From assembly GCA_012838235.1 (NCBI GenBank), contig DUPQ01000032.1, positions 1 to 64,000 of the forward strand: a stretch of 64,000 nucleotides of DNA, given 5' to 3'. Source of the DNA: Clostridiaceae bacterium. Its GTDB lineage: Bacteria; Bacillota; Clostridia; DUPQ01. The notes beneath the pieces are model-generated. The model had not been told where the DNA came from. It did not search any database and worked only from the letters and a program-made list of their open reading frames with translations. Position numbers and translations under genes: made by a program. This document shows positions 26,559-36,292 of this stretch, one piece after another (the first letter of the stretch is position 1; each line of letters opens with the position of its first letter).

Positions 26559-27583
26559 CTTTGTACCCTTCCTGAACCGTCTCCTTTCATAAGTCTTTCC
26601 ACTTCCGCCACCGTGAATCGTGAAAAATCGCCGTACACGGTATGCTTTAAGCAACTTGCGGCAACCGCAAACTCCAGTGCTTTTTTACTGTAACCATATG
26701 TGTTAAGTCCGTATATCAGTCCTGCGGCAAAAGAATCTCCTCCGCCTACTCTGTCCACAATGTCCGTAATCTCATATTTTTTGCTTACATAAAAATCTTT
26801 TCTGTCGTTTATACATGCTCCCCATCCGTTTATATTTGCATTTCTGCTTTCTCTCAATGTGATGGCAATGACCTTTATATTGGGATAGGTCGACAGAACT
26901 TTATCGGAAAGCTCCTTATATTTGGAATCATCCAACTCGCCTTTTGTAACATCGGCATCGTTGTGTATCTCCAGGGTTTTTTGTACATCCTCTTCATTTG
27001 CAACACAGACATCTGTAAACTTAACTATGCCGGGCATTACCTCCGATGCCTTTTTACCGTATTTCCACAGATTTCCTCTGTAATTAAGGTCTATGGATAC
27101 CGTAAGTCCCGCCTGCTTTGCGGCAGTCACCGCGTCTAAAGTAACCAATGCGCTGTTTTGCGTCAATGCCGGGGTAATACCTGTAACATGCAACCATGAA
27201 GCCCCGTTAAATACCTTTTTCCAATCAATATCTCCCGGTTTTACCAGGGATATGGCGGAATACTCTCTGTCATATATTACTTTTGAGGGTCGCTGCACCG
27301 CTCCGGGTTCCAGAAAGTATATGCCCATACGTCCGTTTCTGTAATAAATGTCGTCTGTATTTACTCCGAATCCTCTTAACTGCCTGACGCATGCTTTTGC
27401 TATGTCGTTATCCGGCAGAACCGTTACATATGATGTATCCATTCCGAAATTGGCACAGGAAACTGCTACATTGGCTTCTCCTCCGCCGAAAGTGGCTTCC
27501 AGTTTATCCGACTGTAAAAGCCTCTCTCCGTAAGGAGATTTCAGTCTCAGCATTATTTCTCCGAAAGTAACTATCTTACCCAT
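26555..27583 (-). CDS. kdgK: 2-keto-3-deoxygluconate kinase (PfkB family)
   Basis: The 342-residue protein starts [10 protein letters not shown], has [15 protein letters not shown], and ends the active site with [14 protein letters not shown], where the Asp is the catalytic base (usual pattern GAGD). This is the KDG kinase branch of ribokinases. It phosphorylates 2-keto-3-deoxygluconate to KDPG, the substrate of the aldolase encoded just upstream; the two genes overlap by 8 bp. Together they are the lower Entner-Doudoroff/uronate route. Confidence 0.9.
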   Translation of the reverse strand: MGKIVTFGEIMLRLKSPYGERLLQSDKLEATFGGGEANVAVSCANFGMDTSYVTVLPDNDIAKACVRQLRGFGVNTDDIYYRNGRMGIYFLEPGAVQRPSKVIYDREYSAISLVKPGDIDWKKVFNGASWLHVTGITPALTQNSALVTLDAVTAAKQAGLTVSIDLNYRGNLWKYGKKASEVMPGIVKFTDVCVANEEDVQKTLEIHNDADVTKGELDDSKYKELSDKVLSTYPNIKVIAITLRESRNANINGWGACINDRKDFYVSKKYEITDIVDRVGGGDSFAAGLIYGLNTYGYSKKALEFAVAASCLKHTVYGDFSRFTVAEVERLMKGDGSGRVQR

Positions 27584-28229
27584 TCAACTCCTCCTTGGCC
27601 TGCTTTATACTTTCCAATATCTGTCCGGCTATGGCGGTCATCTTTTTATACTCACCCGTCTTGGCATACTTTGTTATATTTCCGCCCACTCCCACTCCGC
27701 ATGCTCCCGCTTTTATCCAGTCTTTTGCATTATTTTCGTCCACTCCTCCGTTAACCATAAGATTGAGATACGGCATGGGACCTTTTACCGCTTTTATGAA
27801 CTTGGTTCCCAATACTTCTCCGGGGAATATCTTAACTATATCCACTCCCGCTTCGGTAGCCGTTACTATCTCTCTCGGTGTCATGCATCCCGGCATTGCA
27901 GGAACTCTGTAACGGTGACACATGGTTATTGTAGGCAAATCCAGATGTGGTGCGATTATATACTTAGCTCCGGACAGTATGGCTATTCTTGCAGTCTCCT
28001 CGTCCATAACCGTTCCCGCTCCCAGTATCAAGTCTTTTTCATCGTACTTTTTCGACAACTCCTCTATTATGCGGTGAGCTCCGTCGACAGTGAAAGTTAT
28101 CTCTATCAGCTTGACTCCGCCTTCTAAACATGCGTCTGTTATCCTGTATGCTTCTTCGGCACTTTGCGCTCTCACAACAACTATGAGTCCGCTTTTCATT
28201 ACATTTTCTATTACCTGCAGTTTTTTCAT
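27576..28229 (-). CDS. eda: KDPG/KHG aldolase
   Basis: The 217-residue protein has the class I aldolase features: [14 protein letters not shown] at the N-terminus, GAGTVMDEE with the catalytic Glu/Thr region, and DIVKIFPGE with the Schiff-base Lys, plus [10 protein letters not shown] for phosphate binding. It splits KDPG into pyruvate and glyceraldehyde 3-phosphate. It is encoded between the SIS isomerase (41 bp) and the KDG kinase (8-bp overlap). Confidence 0.93.
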   Translation of the reverse strand: MKKLQVIENVMKSGLIVVVRAQSAEEAYRITDACLEGGVKLIEITFTVDGAHRIIEELSKKYDEKDLILGAGTVMDEETARIAILSGAKYIIAPHLDLPTITMCHRYRVPAMPGCMTPREIVTATEAGVDIVKIFPGEVLGTKFIKAVKGPMPYLNLMVNGGVDENNAKDWIKAGACGVGVGGNITKYAKTGEYKKMTAIAGQILESIKQAKEELNG

Positions 28230-28270
28230 TTAGTTTCTTCCTTTCGGTTATACATCCTTTTCATTATATC

Positions 28271-28891
28271 CTAATCTTCAAAAAATTCACATTCCAGCAT
28301 GGCACATAAGCAGTGATATACCGGAAGGTGCAGTTCCTGAACTTTGTATGTTTTTGAAGCGGGAACTTTTATGCACACATCGGCCAGCGAATTGAGCTGC
28401 CCGCCTGTTTCCCCGGTTAAACCTATTACCGGTATTCTGCATGCCCTTGCGGTTATTGCCGCATTATTGACATTGCTTGCATTGCCTGAGGTACTTATGC
28501 ACAGTATGACTCCCGCAAGTTTTCTGAAAGCATAAACCTGCTGAGCATAAATCATTTCAAATGAGGCATCGTTTCCTATGGCGGTTATGAGCGAGGTATG
28601 GCTGGATAAGCAGATTGCCGGCAGTCCTTCCGAAAGCCTTTCGCTTATTGATTGGTCCAGCATGGGGTTGGGTTCAATCGGTCTTCTTTTATTGAATCCT
28701 TTCATAAGTTCCCCCACTATATGCTCACTGTCGGAAGCCGATCCGCCGTTACCGCAGATAAGCAGCATTTTGCCGTATCTGAATGTCTCCTCCGTTATCT
28801 CAAATGCCCTCATTATATCAGCCTTGCATTTTTTCAATGAAGTATAACTTCTCAACAACTCTTCAAAAACTTCCAATGTCTCTCTTTTCAT
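28271..28891 (-). CDS. SIS-domain phosphosugar isomerase, GmhA/DiaA-like
   Basis: The 206-residue protein has one SIS domain: helical start, LLICGNGGSASDSEHIVGEL, then CLSSHTSLITAIGND, ILCISTSGNASNV and GLTGETGGQL. This is the GmhA group, which converts sedoheptulose 7-phosphate to a heptose 7-phosphate. In Firmicutes similar genes often act on other phosphosugars, so the substrate is open. It lies 15 bp after the ROK kinase and upstream of the aldolase. Confidence 0.85.
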   Translation of the reverse strand: MKRETLEVFEELLRSYTSLKKCKADIMRAFEITEETFRYGKMLLICGNGGSASDSEHIVGELMKGFNKRRPIEPNPMLDQSISERLSEGLPAICLSSHTSLITAIGNDASFEMIYAQQVYAFRKLAGVILCISTSGNASNVNNAAITARACRIPVIGLTGETGGQLNSLADVCIKVPASKTYKVQELHLPVYHCLCAMLECEFFED

Positions 28892-28906
28892 ATCAATTAC
28901 CTCTTA

Positions 28907-29896
28907 TCAGTTGTTTGCCACATAATCCGCTGCAACCGCTAAAGCTTCATAATCTCCTATGGCATCTCCCAGTGAAGAAGGCAGAATATCACATACCTGT
29001 GAGGATATTGCCAGACTCTCTTTACTTAAGACTCTCTTTGCATGCGGCCAAAGCAGATTTCTTTCTTTTGTAAATATGCTTCCTATTGTTATGGCGTCGG
29101 GATTCAATACATCCACAAGTATTGCCAATGCTCTTCCCAACATCTCTCCGCTCCTTGCATATATCGCTTTTGCAAGATTATCACCCTTTGCTGCGGCCCT
29201 TGCCACAATCAGCGCATCCAGTTGCTCTATTTCGGTCTCACTGCTGCAGAAGGATACTTTTCCACCCGATTGCAGCTCTTCCCGTACCATAGATTTTGCC
29301 AGTTGTGCGATTCCTCCGCCCGAACAGAAGCCTTCCACCGAACCCATTTTCCCATATCCTACGGGACCGTAATCCGCAAGTCTTACATGTCCTATCTCTC
29401 CCGCCATGTTGTTTGTTCCGGTATACAGTTTACCGTTAAGTATCATTCCCGCTCCGAAACCCGTTCCGAATGTGCAGAATATGAAATTTCTGTATCCGAA
29501 TCCCGAACCCCATAACCATTCCGCCAGCGCTCCTGCATTGGCATCGTTCTGTAAAACGGCTTTTACTTTAAATCTTTCTTCGAAAATATCCGTTATGGGC
29601 ACACTGTCCCAGCCTATAAGGTTGGGGGGTGAAAGTATAAGGCCTTTTTCACTGTCCAAAGGACCTCCGCAACTTATGCCTATGCAGGATAAATCATTAC
29701 TAATCAAAAAGTTTTTTGCAAGTATACTCTCCAGACCTAAGATAAGTCTGTCTATTACCGCGGACGGTGAGTCACAGGATTTGGTCTTGAATGAAATCTT
29801 GTCCACAATGTCCACTCGAATAATATTATTGTCTACGCATTTTCCCAATACCGCCGCACATTTTGTGCCGCCTATATCTATCCCAGCAATATACAT
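28907..29896 (-). CDS. ROK-family sugar kinase lacking the zinc-binding cysteines
   Basis: The 329-residue protein has the ATP/phosphate loop DIGGTKCAAVLG, LQNDANAGALAEW with the catalytic Asp, and GTGFGAGMI and GEIGHVRL. Typical ROK proteins then carry CxCGxxGCxE for zinc; here the segment reads VGYGKMGSVEGFCS, so those cysteines are absent. There is no DNA-binding domain, so it is a kinase and not a repressor. It is the first gene of the operon with the SIS isomerase, KDPG aldolase, KDG kinase and phosphoglucomutase; it probably phosphorylates a hexose or amino sugar. Confidence 0.85.
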   Translation of the reverse strand: MYIAGIDIGGTKCAAVLGKCVDNNIIRVDIVDKISFKTKSCDSPSAVIDRLILGLESILAKNFLISNDLSCIGISCGGPLDSEKGLILSPPNLIGWDSVPITDIFEERFKVKAVLQNDANAGALAEWLWGSGFGYRNFIFCTFGTGFGAGMILNGKLYTGTNNMAGEIGHVRLADYGPVGYGKMGSVEGFCSGGGIAQLAKSMVREELQSGGKVSFCSSETEIEQLDALIVARAAAKGDNLAKAIYARSGEMLGRALAILVDVLNPDAITIGSIFTKERNLLWPHAKRVLSKESLAISSQVCDILPSSLGDAIGDYEALAVAADYVANN

Positions 29897-29971
29897 GACG
29901 TACCTCCGTCCTATAAATGATCCGCTTCAATTATATCATCTGTACAGCTACATTAGGAAATTCTATAAAGC

Positions 29972-31045
29972 TTAATTTTCCGCCACTCTTCTTAACCTTC
30001 TGTACAGCTCTTTTGCCTCTTCAACGGTCTTGTCGGGTCCTCTTAACCGGAATATGATATTTCTTTTCTTGAACGGCCATGTCTTGGAAGAAAGTATCTT
30101 CTTTGCTACATCGGTGGATAATCCCAAAGGTTGCAGAATGGTCAAGTCTTCCGGCACATTTTCCATAGTCTCCTCAATATCATGCAAGAGGCTCTCATAA
30201 TCAATACCGGTAATGCCGGGTATTTTTGCCATTTCTTCTATTACATTCTTTGCCGAACCGCAATAATGTATTCTGGCCCCGTTCAGTTCTCTAATAAACC
30301 TTACATCATGTTTAATCACATGGTTTAAATACAGCTCTCTTCCTATCATATGTAAAGAACAGTTGGATATTCTGGCATTACCTTTCCATAAAGCTGACCA
30401 GTCATACAGCCATCCCTCTTTCGCATTTGTCCACTGTCTTGTGGCTTTTGCATATTCTATGGTGGCATCGGTAACCACCTCCATAAGTTTATCAAAGGCT
30501 TCTATATCGTCATACATATCAAAAAATATATCGTTGCCTCTTATGAGGTGTGCATTGTTGAACGGTCCCTGAATATCGGGAAATTCCATATGGTATCCTT
30601 CCGGCAGTTTCTCAACAAAGTATTCGCTCCATTCCATCACTTTTCTGTAAGGAGCAACATTGATATCGGGAGCTTTCAGAGAAAAAATCTGTTCCCGCGT
30701 TTTCACCACATGGTCTTTTGCACAGGGCAGACTGTTAGTCGGATAGAACACTTCACAGCCGAAAGCGTTTGCAACAACGCATGTTCCGAAATCCACTCTT
30801 ACATTCAAAGTGGAATCATCTCCGACTTCAACATGGCGTGCATTTCTCTCCAGATGATTTTTAAGCATTACATCTTTATCGGCAAGTATTTCCTCCCATG
30901 TGGGATTAAACGAAGTTTTTATAGGAATAGTGAATTTAGGTATGCAGTTTTTAGGATCGGTAAACATTTGCATATATTCTTTTTCCAGCTCTTCATATCT
31001 TCTTAATTGTGCATCATTAAGAGCATAAACCGATGTGTCCAGCAT
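29972..31045 (-). CDS. Uroporphyrinogen decarboxylase-superfamily protein
   Basis: The 357-residue protein reads as a URO-D-like barrel: PTWEEILADKDVMLKNHL, VRVDFGTCVVANAFGCEV, FPDIQGPFNNAHLIRG, and a late ARIHYCGSAKNVIEEM. True HemE residues are not conserved. Such proteins in gut Clostridia are often linked to glycan or one-carbon (methyltransferase) functions, but the role is unknown. It lies 75 bp upstream of the ROK kinase on the same strand. GGGAAGGGAG before the ATG supports the start. Confidence 0.7.
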   Translation of the reverse strand: MLDTSVYALNDAQLRRYEELEKEYMQMFTDPKNCIPKFTIPIKTSFNPTWEEILADKDVMLKNHLERNARHVEVGDDSTLNVRVDFGTCVVANAFGCEVFYPTNSLPCAKDHVVKTREQIFSLKAPDINVAPYRKVMEWSEYFVEKLPEGYHMEFPDIQGPFNNAHLIRGNDIFFDMYDDIEAFDKLMEVVTDATIEYAKATRQWTNAKEGWLYDWSALWKGNARISNCSLHMIGRELYLNHVIKHDVRFIRELNGARIHYCGSAKNVIEEMAKIPGITGIDYESLLHDIEETMENVPEDLTILQPLGLSTDVAKKILSSKTWPFKKRNIIFRLRGPDKTVEEAKELYRRLRRVAEN

Positions 31046-31117
31046 AAGCCGCTCCCTTCCCGTACTGAATAAATTATACCATTACCTGCTGTTTTATACA
31101 TTATGTCATTGACGTTT

Positions 31118-31183
31118 GGAATATATATTCCGGAAAACTGCGTATAATCCGACATGACATGTTGCATTATACGAAATAATGCA
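31118..31183. promoter_or_regulatory. Two palindromes and a TATAAT box upstream of the ATPase gene
   Basis: GGAATATATATTCC (31118-31131) is a perfect 14-bp palindrome. TGCATTAT-ACGAA-ATAATGCA (31163-31183... ending 31183) is an 8-bp inverted repeat. TATAAT (31143-31148) lies between them, though no good -35 box is spaced to it. The arrangement could be an autoregulated promoter; no regulator is encoded next to it. Confidence 0.35.
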
Positions 31184-31223
31184 TTAAAATATATGTGGAA
31201 TATAAATATACAAGGAGGTTACC

Positions 31224-32474
31224 ATGAACTGGATTGACAGAACCATTACAAATCATCTTCTTCATGCAATGGATTTTTTCCCTGCCGTTTTATTAACAGG
31301 TCCCAGACAGGTAGGAAAGTCCTCTTTGTTACAAATGGTTGCAAAGGATTTTGAGTATATAACCTTTGATAACGCCCTTATTCTGCAACAGGCAAAAAGC
31401 GATCCTGAGTTGTTTCTTATGAGCCATTCACCAAAATTGATTCTTGATGAAATACAATATGTTCCGGAATTGTTTTCTTCTTTGAAGATAAGAATCGACA
31501 ATATGAGATTTGAGGCATTAAGTAACAACAAACCCAGAGAATGCTTATATCTGTTGTCCGGTTCGCAAGCATTTGAATTAATGCAGAATGTCAGCGAATC
31601 TTTAGCGGGAAGATTGGCAATATTGCCTCTTCAAGGGATATCTTATCGTGAGCAAAAAAAGATATCCTGTGCACTTCCTTTTCTTCCTACCGAGCAATAT
31701 CTTTCCGTCCGCGAAAAAGAAAGCGTAGATTTATCAGACCTTTGGGAAATAATACACAGAGGATATATGCCGAGACTGGTTTCTTCAAACGATGATTGGG
31801 AAACCTTTTATGCAAGCTATGTTTCAACATACATTGAGCGTGATGTTAACAAGATTTCACATATTGATGATAAAACGGATTTTGTTCGCTTCATGGCATC
31901 GGTAGCAGCAAGAAGCGGCGAATTATTGAACTATGACAGTATATCGAAAGATATCGGTGTTTCTTCCACAACAGTAAAAAGATGGCTTCAAATACTGCAA
32001 ACAGCAGGCATCATTTTCCTGCTTTATCCGTATTACAGTAATCATCTGAAACGTATGATAAAAACGCCTAAAGTATATTTTATGGATACGGGATTAATGG
32101 CTTGGCTGACAAGATGGGTTACTCCCGATACCATAAAATACGGAGCTAAAGCAGGCCAATTCTTTGAAACCTTCGTAGTTTCCGAAATTATAAAGTCATT
32201 ACTTAATGCAGGCAAATCCACACGTGATTTATATTTCTACAGAGATGCCGACCAAAAAGAGATTGATCTTATTATCCAGGACGGCAGAACAATATATCCT
32301 GTCGAGATTAAAATGACTGCCAGACCTCATAAAAAAATGGCATCGGCTTTCAGTGTTTTGGAATCAGTGAGGGCGGATGATATACAGATTGGAAACGGAG
32401 CGGTTATTAATCTGTATCACAAACCCCTGTTGATTGACAGAAATGTACTTTCCATACCGGCAGGATATTTGTAA
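31224..32474 (+). CDS. AAA_14/DUF4143 ATPase
   Basis: The 416-residue protein has Walker A GPRQVGKSS (about 27-35), Walker B LILDEIQYVP, arginine-rich GSQAFELM and ISYRE motifs, then the DUF4143 C-terminal region with the winged-helix segment SISKDIGVSSTTVKRWLQIL and a nuclease-like end, FYRDADQKEIDLIIQDG, followed by YPVEIKMT (an E/D-x-K pattern of the PD-(D/E)XK fold). The family is widespread, of unsolved function and often near mobile or defence genes. AGGAGG precedes the ATG. It is a single gene that converges on the GH2 gene, whose stop is 2 bp away. Confidence 0.85.
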   Translation: MNWIDRTITNHLLHAMDFFPAVLLTGPRQVGKSSLLQMVAKDFEYITFDNALILQQAKSDPELFLMSHSPKLILDEIQYVPELFSSLKIRIDNMRFEALSNNKPRECLYLLSGSQAFELMQNVSESLAGRLAILPLQGISYREQKKISCALPFLPTEQYLSVREKESVDLSDLWEIIHRGYMPRLVSSNDDWETFYASYVSTYIERDVNKISHIDDKTDFVRFMASVAARSGELLNYDSISKDIGVSSTTVKRWLQILQTAGIIFLLYPYYSNHLKRMIKTPKVYFMDTGLMAWLTRWVTPDTIKYGAKAGQFFETFVVSEIIKSLLNAGKSTRDLYFYRDADQKEIDLIIQDGRTIYPVEIKMTARPHKKMASAFSVLESVRADDIQIGNGAVINLYHKPLLIDRNVLSIPAGYL

Positions 32475-32475
32475 A

Positions 32476-34827
32476 TCAGCTCACGCTAAACTCCGTTTCG
32501 GCGGTTACATCCTTTCCGATTACTCTTAAAACCGCCTTGCCGCTTTGTTTATCGGTTTTTACATATACCCCGGCACAACCTCCCTTTAGCGAGATAAGTT
32601 CGGGACCTATAAGCTTTATAGGACCTTCGGTAACAATTCGTAAAGGCTCGTTGCAGTAATTTAAAAGGTTCATATTCTGATCCACCGCCCTTATGGTTAC
32701 CGATGCGGTATCGTAAGTTTCTTCTTCTTTCAATTCATGAGCATCTGCCGATAAGACTAATTGCATCTTATTCATAGGTTCTTTAATTTCGGTTATTACC
32801 GTTTTTCCGTCCTTAATACCTTCAAACACATACTGTTTTACATTGTCTCCCCAACCCGCCACATGAGCAGTGATTATTTCCGTCAGTTTGTTTATTGTAA
32901 GTTTTTCTTTTATAAGTACCGTCACAAGCATCAGCATATATCCAAGCGGAAGATTTTCCGGTCCGTTTACATATATATATGACAAAAGTTTTTTAATTAC
33001 CCTTGATGAATATTCGGAAAAATGCAAATCGTCAATTAACATATTTCCCGTGAAGTCATCTATTTCTATAGGAGGGTGTAATAAATGTTTGAATCGCTTT
33101 CTGTCGGGATAAAAGTCTTTTATATGCTTTCCGTTTATGCTCATCTTTATATAATCGCAATTGGTGAAGGCCCATACGCTTTTTGTCATTGCCATGGGAT
33201 AATCGCCTTTCGACATGGATGTGGCTACATGCATTACCGGATATTTATCGGTCTGTGATGCGTATACATATGCGGCATCTTTCGGATTTCTGAACATGTC
33301 CAGCACCCCATGATAACATATCCTGTCACCGCTTCCGAAATCCTTATGTGTATTGTAGTCGTTCATGCACCAGCCGAAACTTCCTGCCACACCGTCATCT
33401 CCCATGACGGCATTCAGCACTCTTGCGTGGCGTAGGGCATGTTCTGTTCTGTGCGGTTGGTCATCAAACATTTTGGTAGGATACATATGTCCGTTATACT
33501 CGGTTATGAGATACGGCACATCACCTTTTGTCACATCTTTTTTCTTTGCTATTACCTGCTTTGTACCGTTATGGGTAAAATCATTGTAGGTATAGACATC
33601 CTCCAAAAAGCTGCTTTTTTTAATACATCTCACTCCGCCGGTCTGCCTGTACGAATCATATTGCTTAGCAACCTTATTGGTTTGCCTGTAAAAGTCGTCA
33701 TCATCAGGTGATTCGTTTATTCTGACCCCCCACAATATTATGCTCGGATGATTTCTGTACTGTTTTACCATGTTTTCGGTATTTTCCACGGCCTTTTTCT
33801 TCCACTGCTCATCACCTATATGCTGCCATCCCGGTATCTCGGTAAACACCAACAACCCTATTTCATCACATCTGTTTATGAAATGTTTACTCTGGGGATA
33901 ATGCGATGTCCTGACCGCATTTACATTCAGCATATTTTTCAGTATATCGGCATCATTTATCTGTACTCTTTTGCTCATTGCATATCCTGTATATGCATAA
34001 GACTGATGTCTGTTAAGCCCTGTTACTTTGACCTTTTTACCGTTAAGATAAAAACCGTCATTCTTAAAAATCGCATCACGGAATCCGAACCGGTCACAAT
34101 ACTCATCTGAAAGCTTTTTGTTACGGTAAAGTTTTACTGTAATTCTATAAAGGTTAGGATTGTCGATATCCCAGTTTTCCGCCGGGACTTTTTCAGACAA
34201 ATGAATAATCTCTTTCCTCACCGGATAGTATTTTTCAAAAACACATTCATTATCTTTAACCGCAAAGATTGAAAGTTGTATCTCACAATCCTCCGTACAG
34301 TTAACTATTTGCACTTCCGCAAAAAACTCGCATAATCCGTCAGCCGCTTTGGCCTTACCGGATACAAACACATCGGAAATGTGTGTCTTCTCTTTAATAT
34401 CAATGTATGCTTCCCTGTAAATACCTCCGTAAGTCATATAATCTATAACATTACCGAAGGGAGGCTGGTTTAATGTTTCATAAGCATCGGCAATAACAGT
34501 TATTCTGTTTTCTTTCCCCCATTCAATATATTGAGATATGTCAACGGTGAATGAAGTATATCCGCAACTGTTACTATATACATGCCTGTCATTTATATAC
34601 ACCTCGGCTTCATGAGCTACTGCTGAAAAAGTGAGTAATATAGTTTTGTTTTCCCACGAGTTATCCGCATGAATAATCTTTTCATATTTCGATATTTTCT
34701 GATAAATTGCTTCGTCAAAACAATTATATGGCATATCGACATTACTGTGCGGCAGTCGCACGGTAAAAGATTCGGAAGATTCAACCGACGGATAAAATTG
34801 CCAGTCATCATTTATATGTATTCTCAT
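32476..34827 (-). CDS. Glycoside hydrolase family 2 enzyme
   Basis: The 783-residue protein begins with the jelly-roll sugar-binding domain (RLPHSNVDMPYNCF, NDRHVYSNSCGYTSF), then an Ig-like domain and a TIM barrel. The barrel has VRTSHYP, WGVRINES with the acid/base Glu and YLITEYNGH with the nucleophile Glu, followed by a C-terminal beta domain. This is the beta-galactosidase/beta-glucuronidase layout, probably with beta-galactosidase-type specificity. There is no signal peptide. AGGAGG precedes the ATG. It lies 15 bp after the MFS transporter gene on the same strand, which probably imports its substrate. Confidence 0.9.
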   Translation of the reverse strand: MRIHINDDWQFYPSVESSESFTVRLPHSNVDMPYNCFDEAIYQKISKYEKIIHADNSWENKTILLTFSAVAHEAEVYINDRHVYSNSCGYTSFTVDISQYIEWGKENRITVIADAYETLNQPPFGNVIDYMTYGGIYREAYIDIKEKTHISDVFVSGKAKAADGLCEFFAEVQIVNCTEDCEIQLSIFAVKDNECVFEKYYPVRKEIIHLSEKVPAENWDIDNPNLYRITVKLYRNKKLSDEYCDRFGFRDAIFKNDGFYLNGKKVKVTGLNRHQSYAYTGYAMSKRVQINDADILKNMLNVNAVRTSHYPQSKHFINRCDEIGLLVFTEIPGWQHIGDEQWKKKAVENTENMVKQYRNHPSIILWGVRINESPDDDDFYRQTNKVAKQYDSYRQTGGVRCIKKSSFLEDVYTYNDFTHNGTKQVIAKKKDVTKGDVPYLITEYNGHMYPTKMFDDQPHRTEHALRHARVLNAVMGDDGVAGSFGWCMNDYNTHKDFGSGDRICYHGVLDMFRNPKDAAYVYASQTDKYPVMHVATSMSKGDYPMAMTKSVWAFTNCDYIKMSINGKHIKDFYPDRKRFKHLLHPPIEIDDFTGNMLIDDLHFSEYSSRVIKKLLSYIYVNGPENLPLGYMLMLVTVLIKEKLTINKLTEIITAHVAGWGDNVKQYVFEGIKDGKTVITEIKEPMNKMQLVLSADAHELKEEETYDTASVTIRAVDQNMNLLNYCNEPLRIVTEGPIKLIGPELISLKGGCAGVYVKTDKQSGKAVLRVIGKDVTAETEFSVS

Positions 34828-34842
34828 AGTAGCCTCCTTCTG

Positions 34843-36039
34843 TCAGATTGCTTTTTCTTTTTCTGTAAAGACAACAACCAACAGGGAGCCTGCGGCGGAT
34901 ATTATGGTTGCTATCAACAGCATTGAAGGTATTGATAATGCATCTATCAATGTTCCTCCCAGCAGACTTCCGAAAACACCGCCTAATGTCATGGTTGTAG
35001 TCAGATATGCCTGACCTTTTATTCTGTCATTATCCCGCATCAGGTTGTTTATATAATAGACTGTTGCCGGAACAAATACGGCATAGGAAAACATCTGTAA
35101 TGAATAGCTCGCATATATGTGATTAATATTCTTTGATAAAAGAATTCCCAGTTTTTCTATTGTAAAGAATACTGCGGAGATTTGTACCAGCATACTGCAT
35201 TTTAATCTCTTTGATATTATGAGATACAAAATCATACCTATAACTTCAAATATTGCAGCTATACCCAACACGTTTCCCAGTTCGGCAGAACCGTGCCCCA
35301 ATCTCTTTACGATATTAATAAGGAAATTTATATTCATGTTGTGGCTTGTAAATATCAGGGTTGAACCTATTAAAAGCCCGGTAAACTTTTTATACTTCGC
35401 AAAAAACTTAAACACTCCCGTAGCAGGTGCATGCGCATATTTGATAACTTCGGAGGATATGCCCACATCATGTGCAGGCTTGAAAGACAGTGTAACGGGA
35501 ATTAACAGCAGGAACATAGCAAAGTATATTACGGGAACCGAATCCGCTCCCAATTTCGCAGTAATATATCCTACACCGAAAGAGGCAAAAGCCGCACCTA
35601 ACGAACCGACAGCTCTTGCGATAGTGAAATTGAGTTGTATGCCTTTGTTGGCGTATTCCATGGCAAAGGAATTAATGAATGAGTGCAATGTATGTACGAA
35701 GGTTATTATGAGCAATAACAATATGGCTGTTAGATAAGGATAACTCCTTATAGCCACAATCAAAACAGTCAATACAACAATTGCAGAGGTTAACGCCAAT
35801 ATTATTCTCTTTAATTTCGACTCTTCCGCTTTGTCTGCATAGGCCGCTATAGGCGGTTGTAATAAGGCTGCCAATATGCTTGCTACCGCAAGTATGATTC
35901 CTGTCTGTGAACTGTTAAATCCTTTATCCGAAAGAAAGTATGCGGCATAATTGTATACGGTTATAAAGCCCATCCAGTAGAGAGCCTGCATTACCCCGTA
36001 CTTTATATTCAACCTCAATGTTACCTTCTTCAGTGACAT
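34843..36039 (-). CDS. MFS transporter (LacY/PPP-like group)
   Basis: The 398-residue protein has 12 helices. The start is probably the ATG at 36039, behind AGAGGTGA; a GTG six bases earlier overlaps that site. Helix 2 region FNSSQTGIILAVASILAALL, and PPIAAYADKAEESK, resemble the MFS_1-like group that includes nucleoside/3-phenylpropionate and oligosaccharide symporters. It forms an operon with the GH2 gene, so a beta-linked disaccharide is the likely cargo (inference). Confidence 0.85.
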   Translation of the reverse strand: MSLKKVTLRLNIKYGVMQALYWMGFITVYNYAAYFLSDKGFNSSQTGIILAVASILAALLQPPIAAYADKAEESKLKRIILALTSAIVVLTVLIVAIRSYPYLTAILLLLIITFVHTLHSFINSFAMEYANKGIQLNFTIARAVGSLGAAFASFGVGYITAKLGADSVPVIYFAMFLLLIPVTLSFKPAHDVGISSEVIKYAHAPATGVFKFFAKYKKFTGLLIGSTLIFTSHNMNINFLINIVKRLGHGSAELGNVLGIAAIFEVIGMILYLIISKRLKCSMLVQISAVFFTIEKLGILLSKNINHIYASYSLQMFSYAVFVPATVYYINNLMRDNDRIKGQAYLTTTMTLGGVFGSLLGGTLIDALSIPSMLLIATIISAAGSLLVVVFTEKEKAI

Positions 36040-36243
36040 GTTCACCTCTATGAAAATTGTAACAGAAAAAGATAAATAGTCTATAAGGAGTTGATTAACA
36101 GAATATCTTTTATGTTTTTAGAATGATTACTTGTCTTTAAGTTGTACTCACATACAAAACATAACATATTTTCCGCATTGTAAAGAGGTACGGATACTCA
36201 ACAGTTTCATTGAACATTGTAAAATTCTATCACTCTATTCATA

Positions 36244-36272
36244 TTGACATTATATCGGCGCACCGATATAAT
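36244..36272 (+). promoter_or_regulatory. Promoter with embedded perfect palindrome (autoregulatory operator)
   Basis: TTGACA (36244-36249), 17-bp spacer and TATAAT (36267-36272) form a near-consensus promoter. ATTATATCGG (36249-36258), CGCA and CCGATATAAT (36263-36272) form a perfect 10-bp inverted repeat covering the spacer and the -10 box. A dimer bound here would block polymerase. The first downstream gene encodes an XRE DNA-binding protein, so autorepression is the simplest reading. Confidence 0.75.
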
Positions 36273-36292
36273 GTGTGTGATAGGAGGTAATC

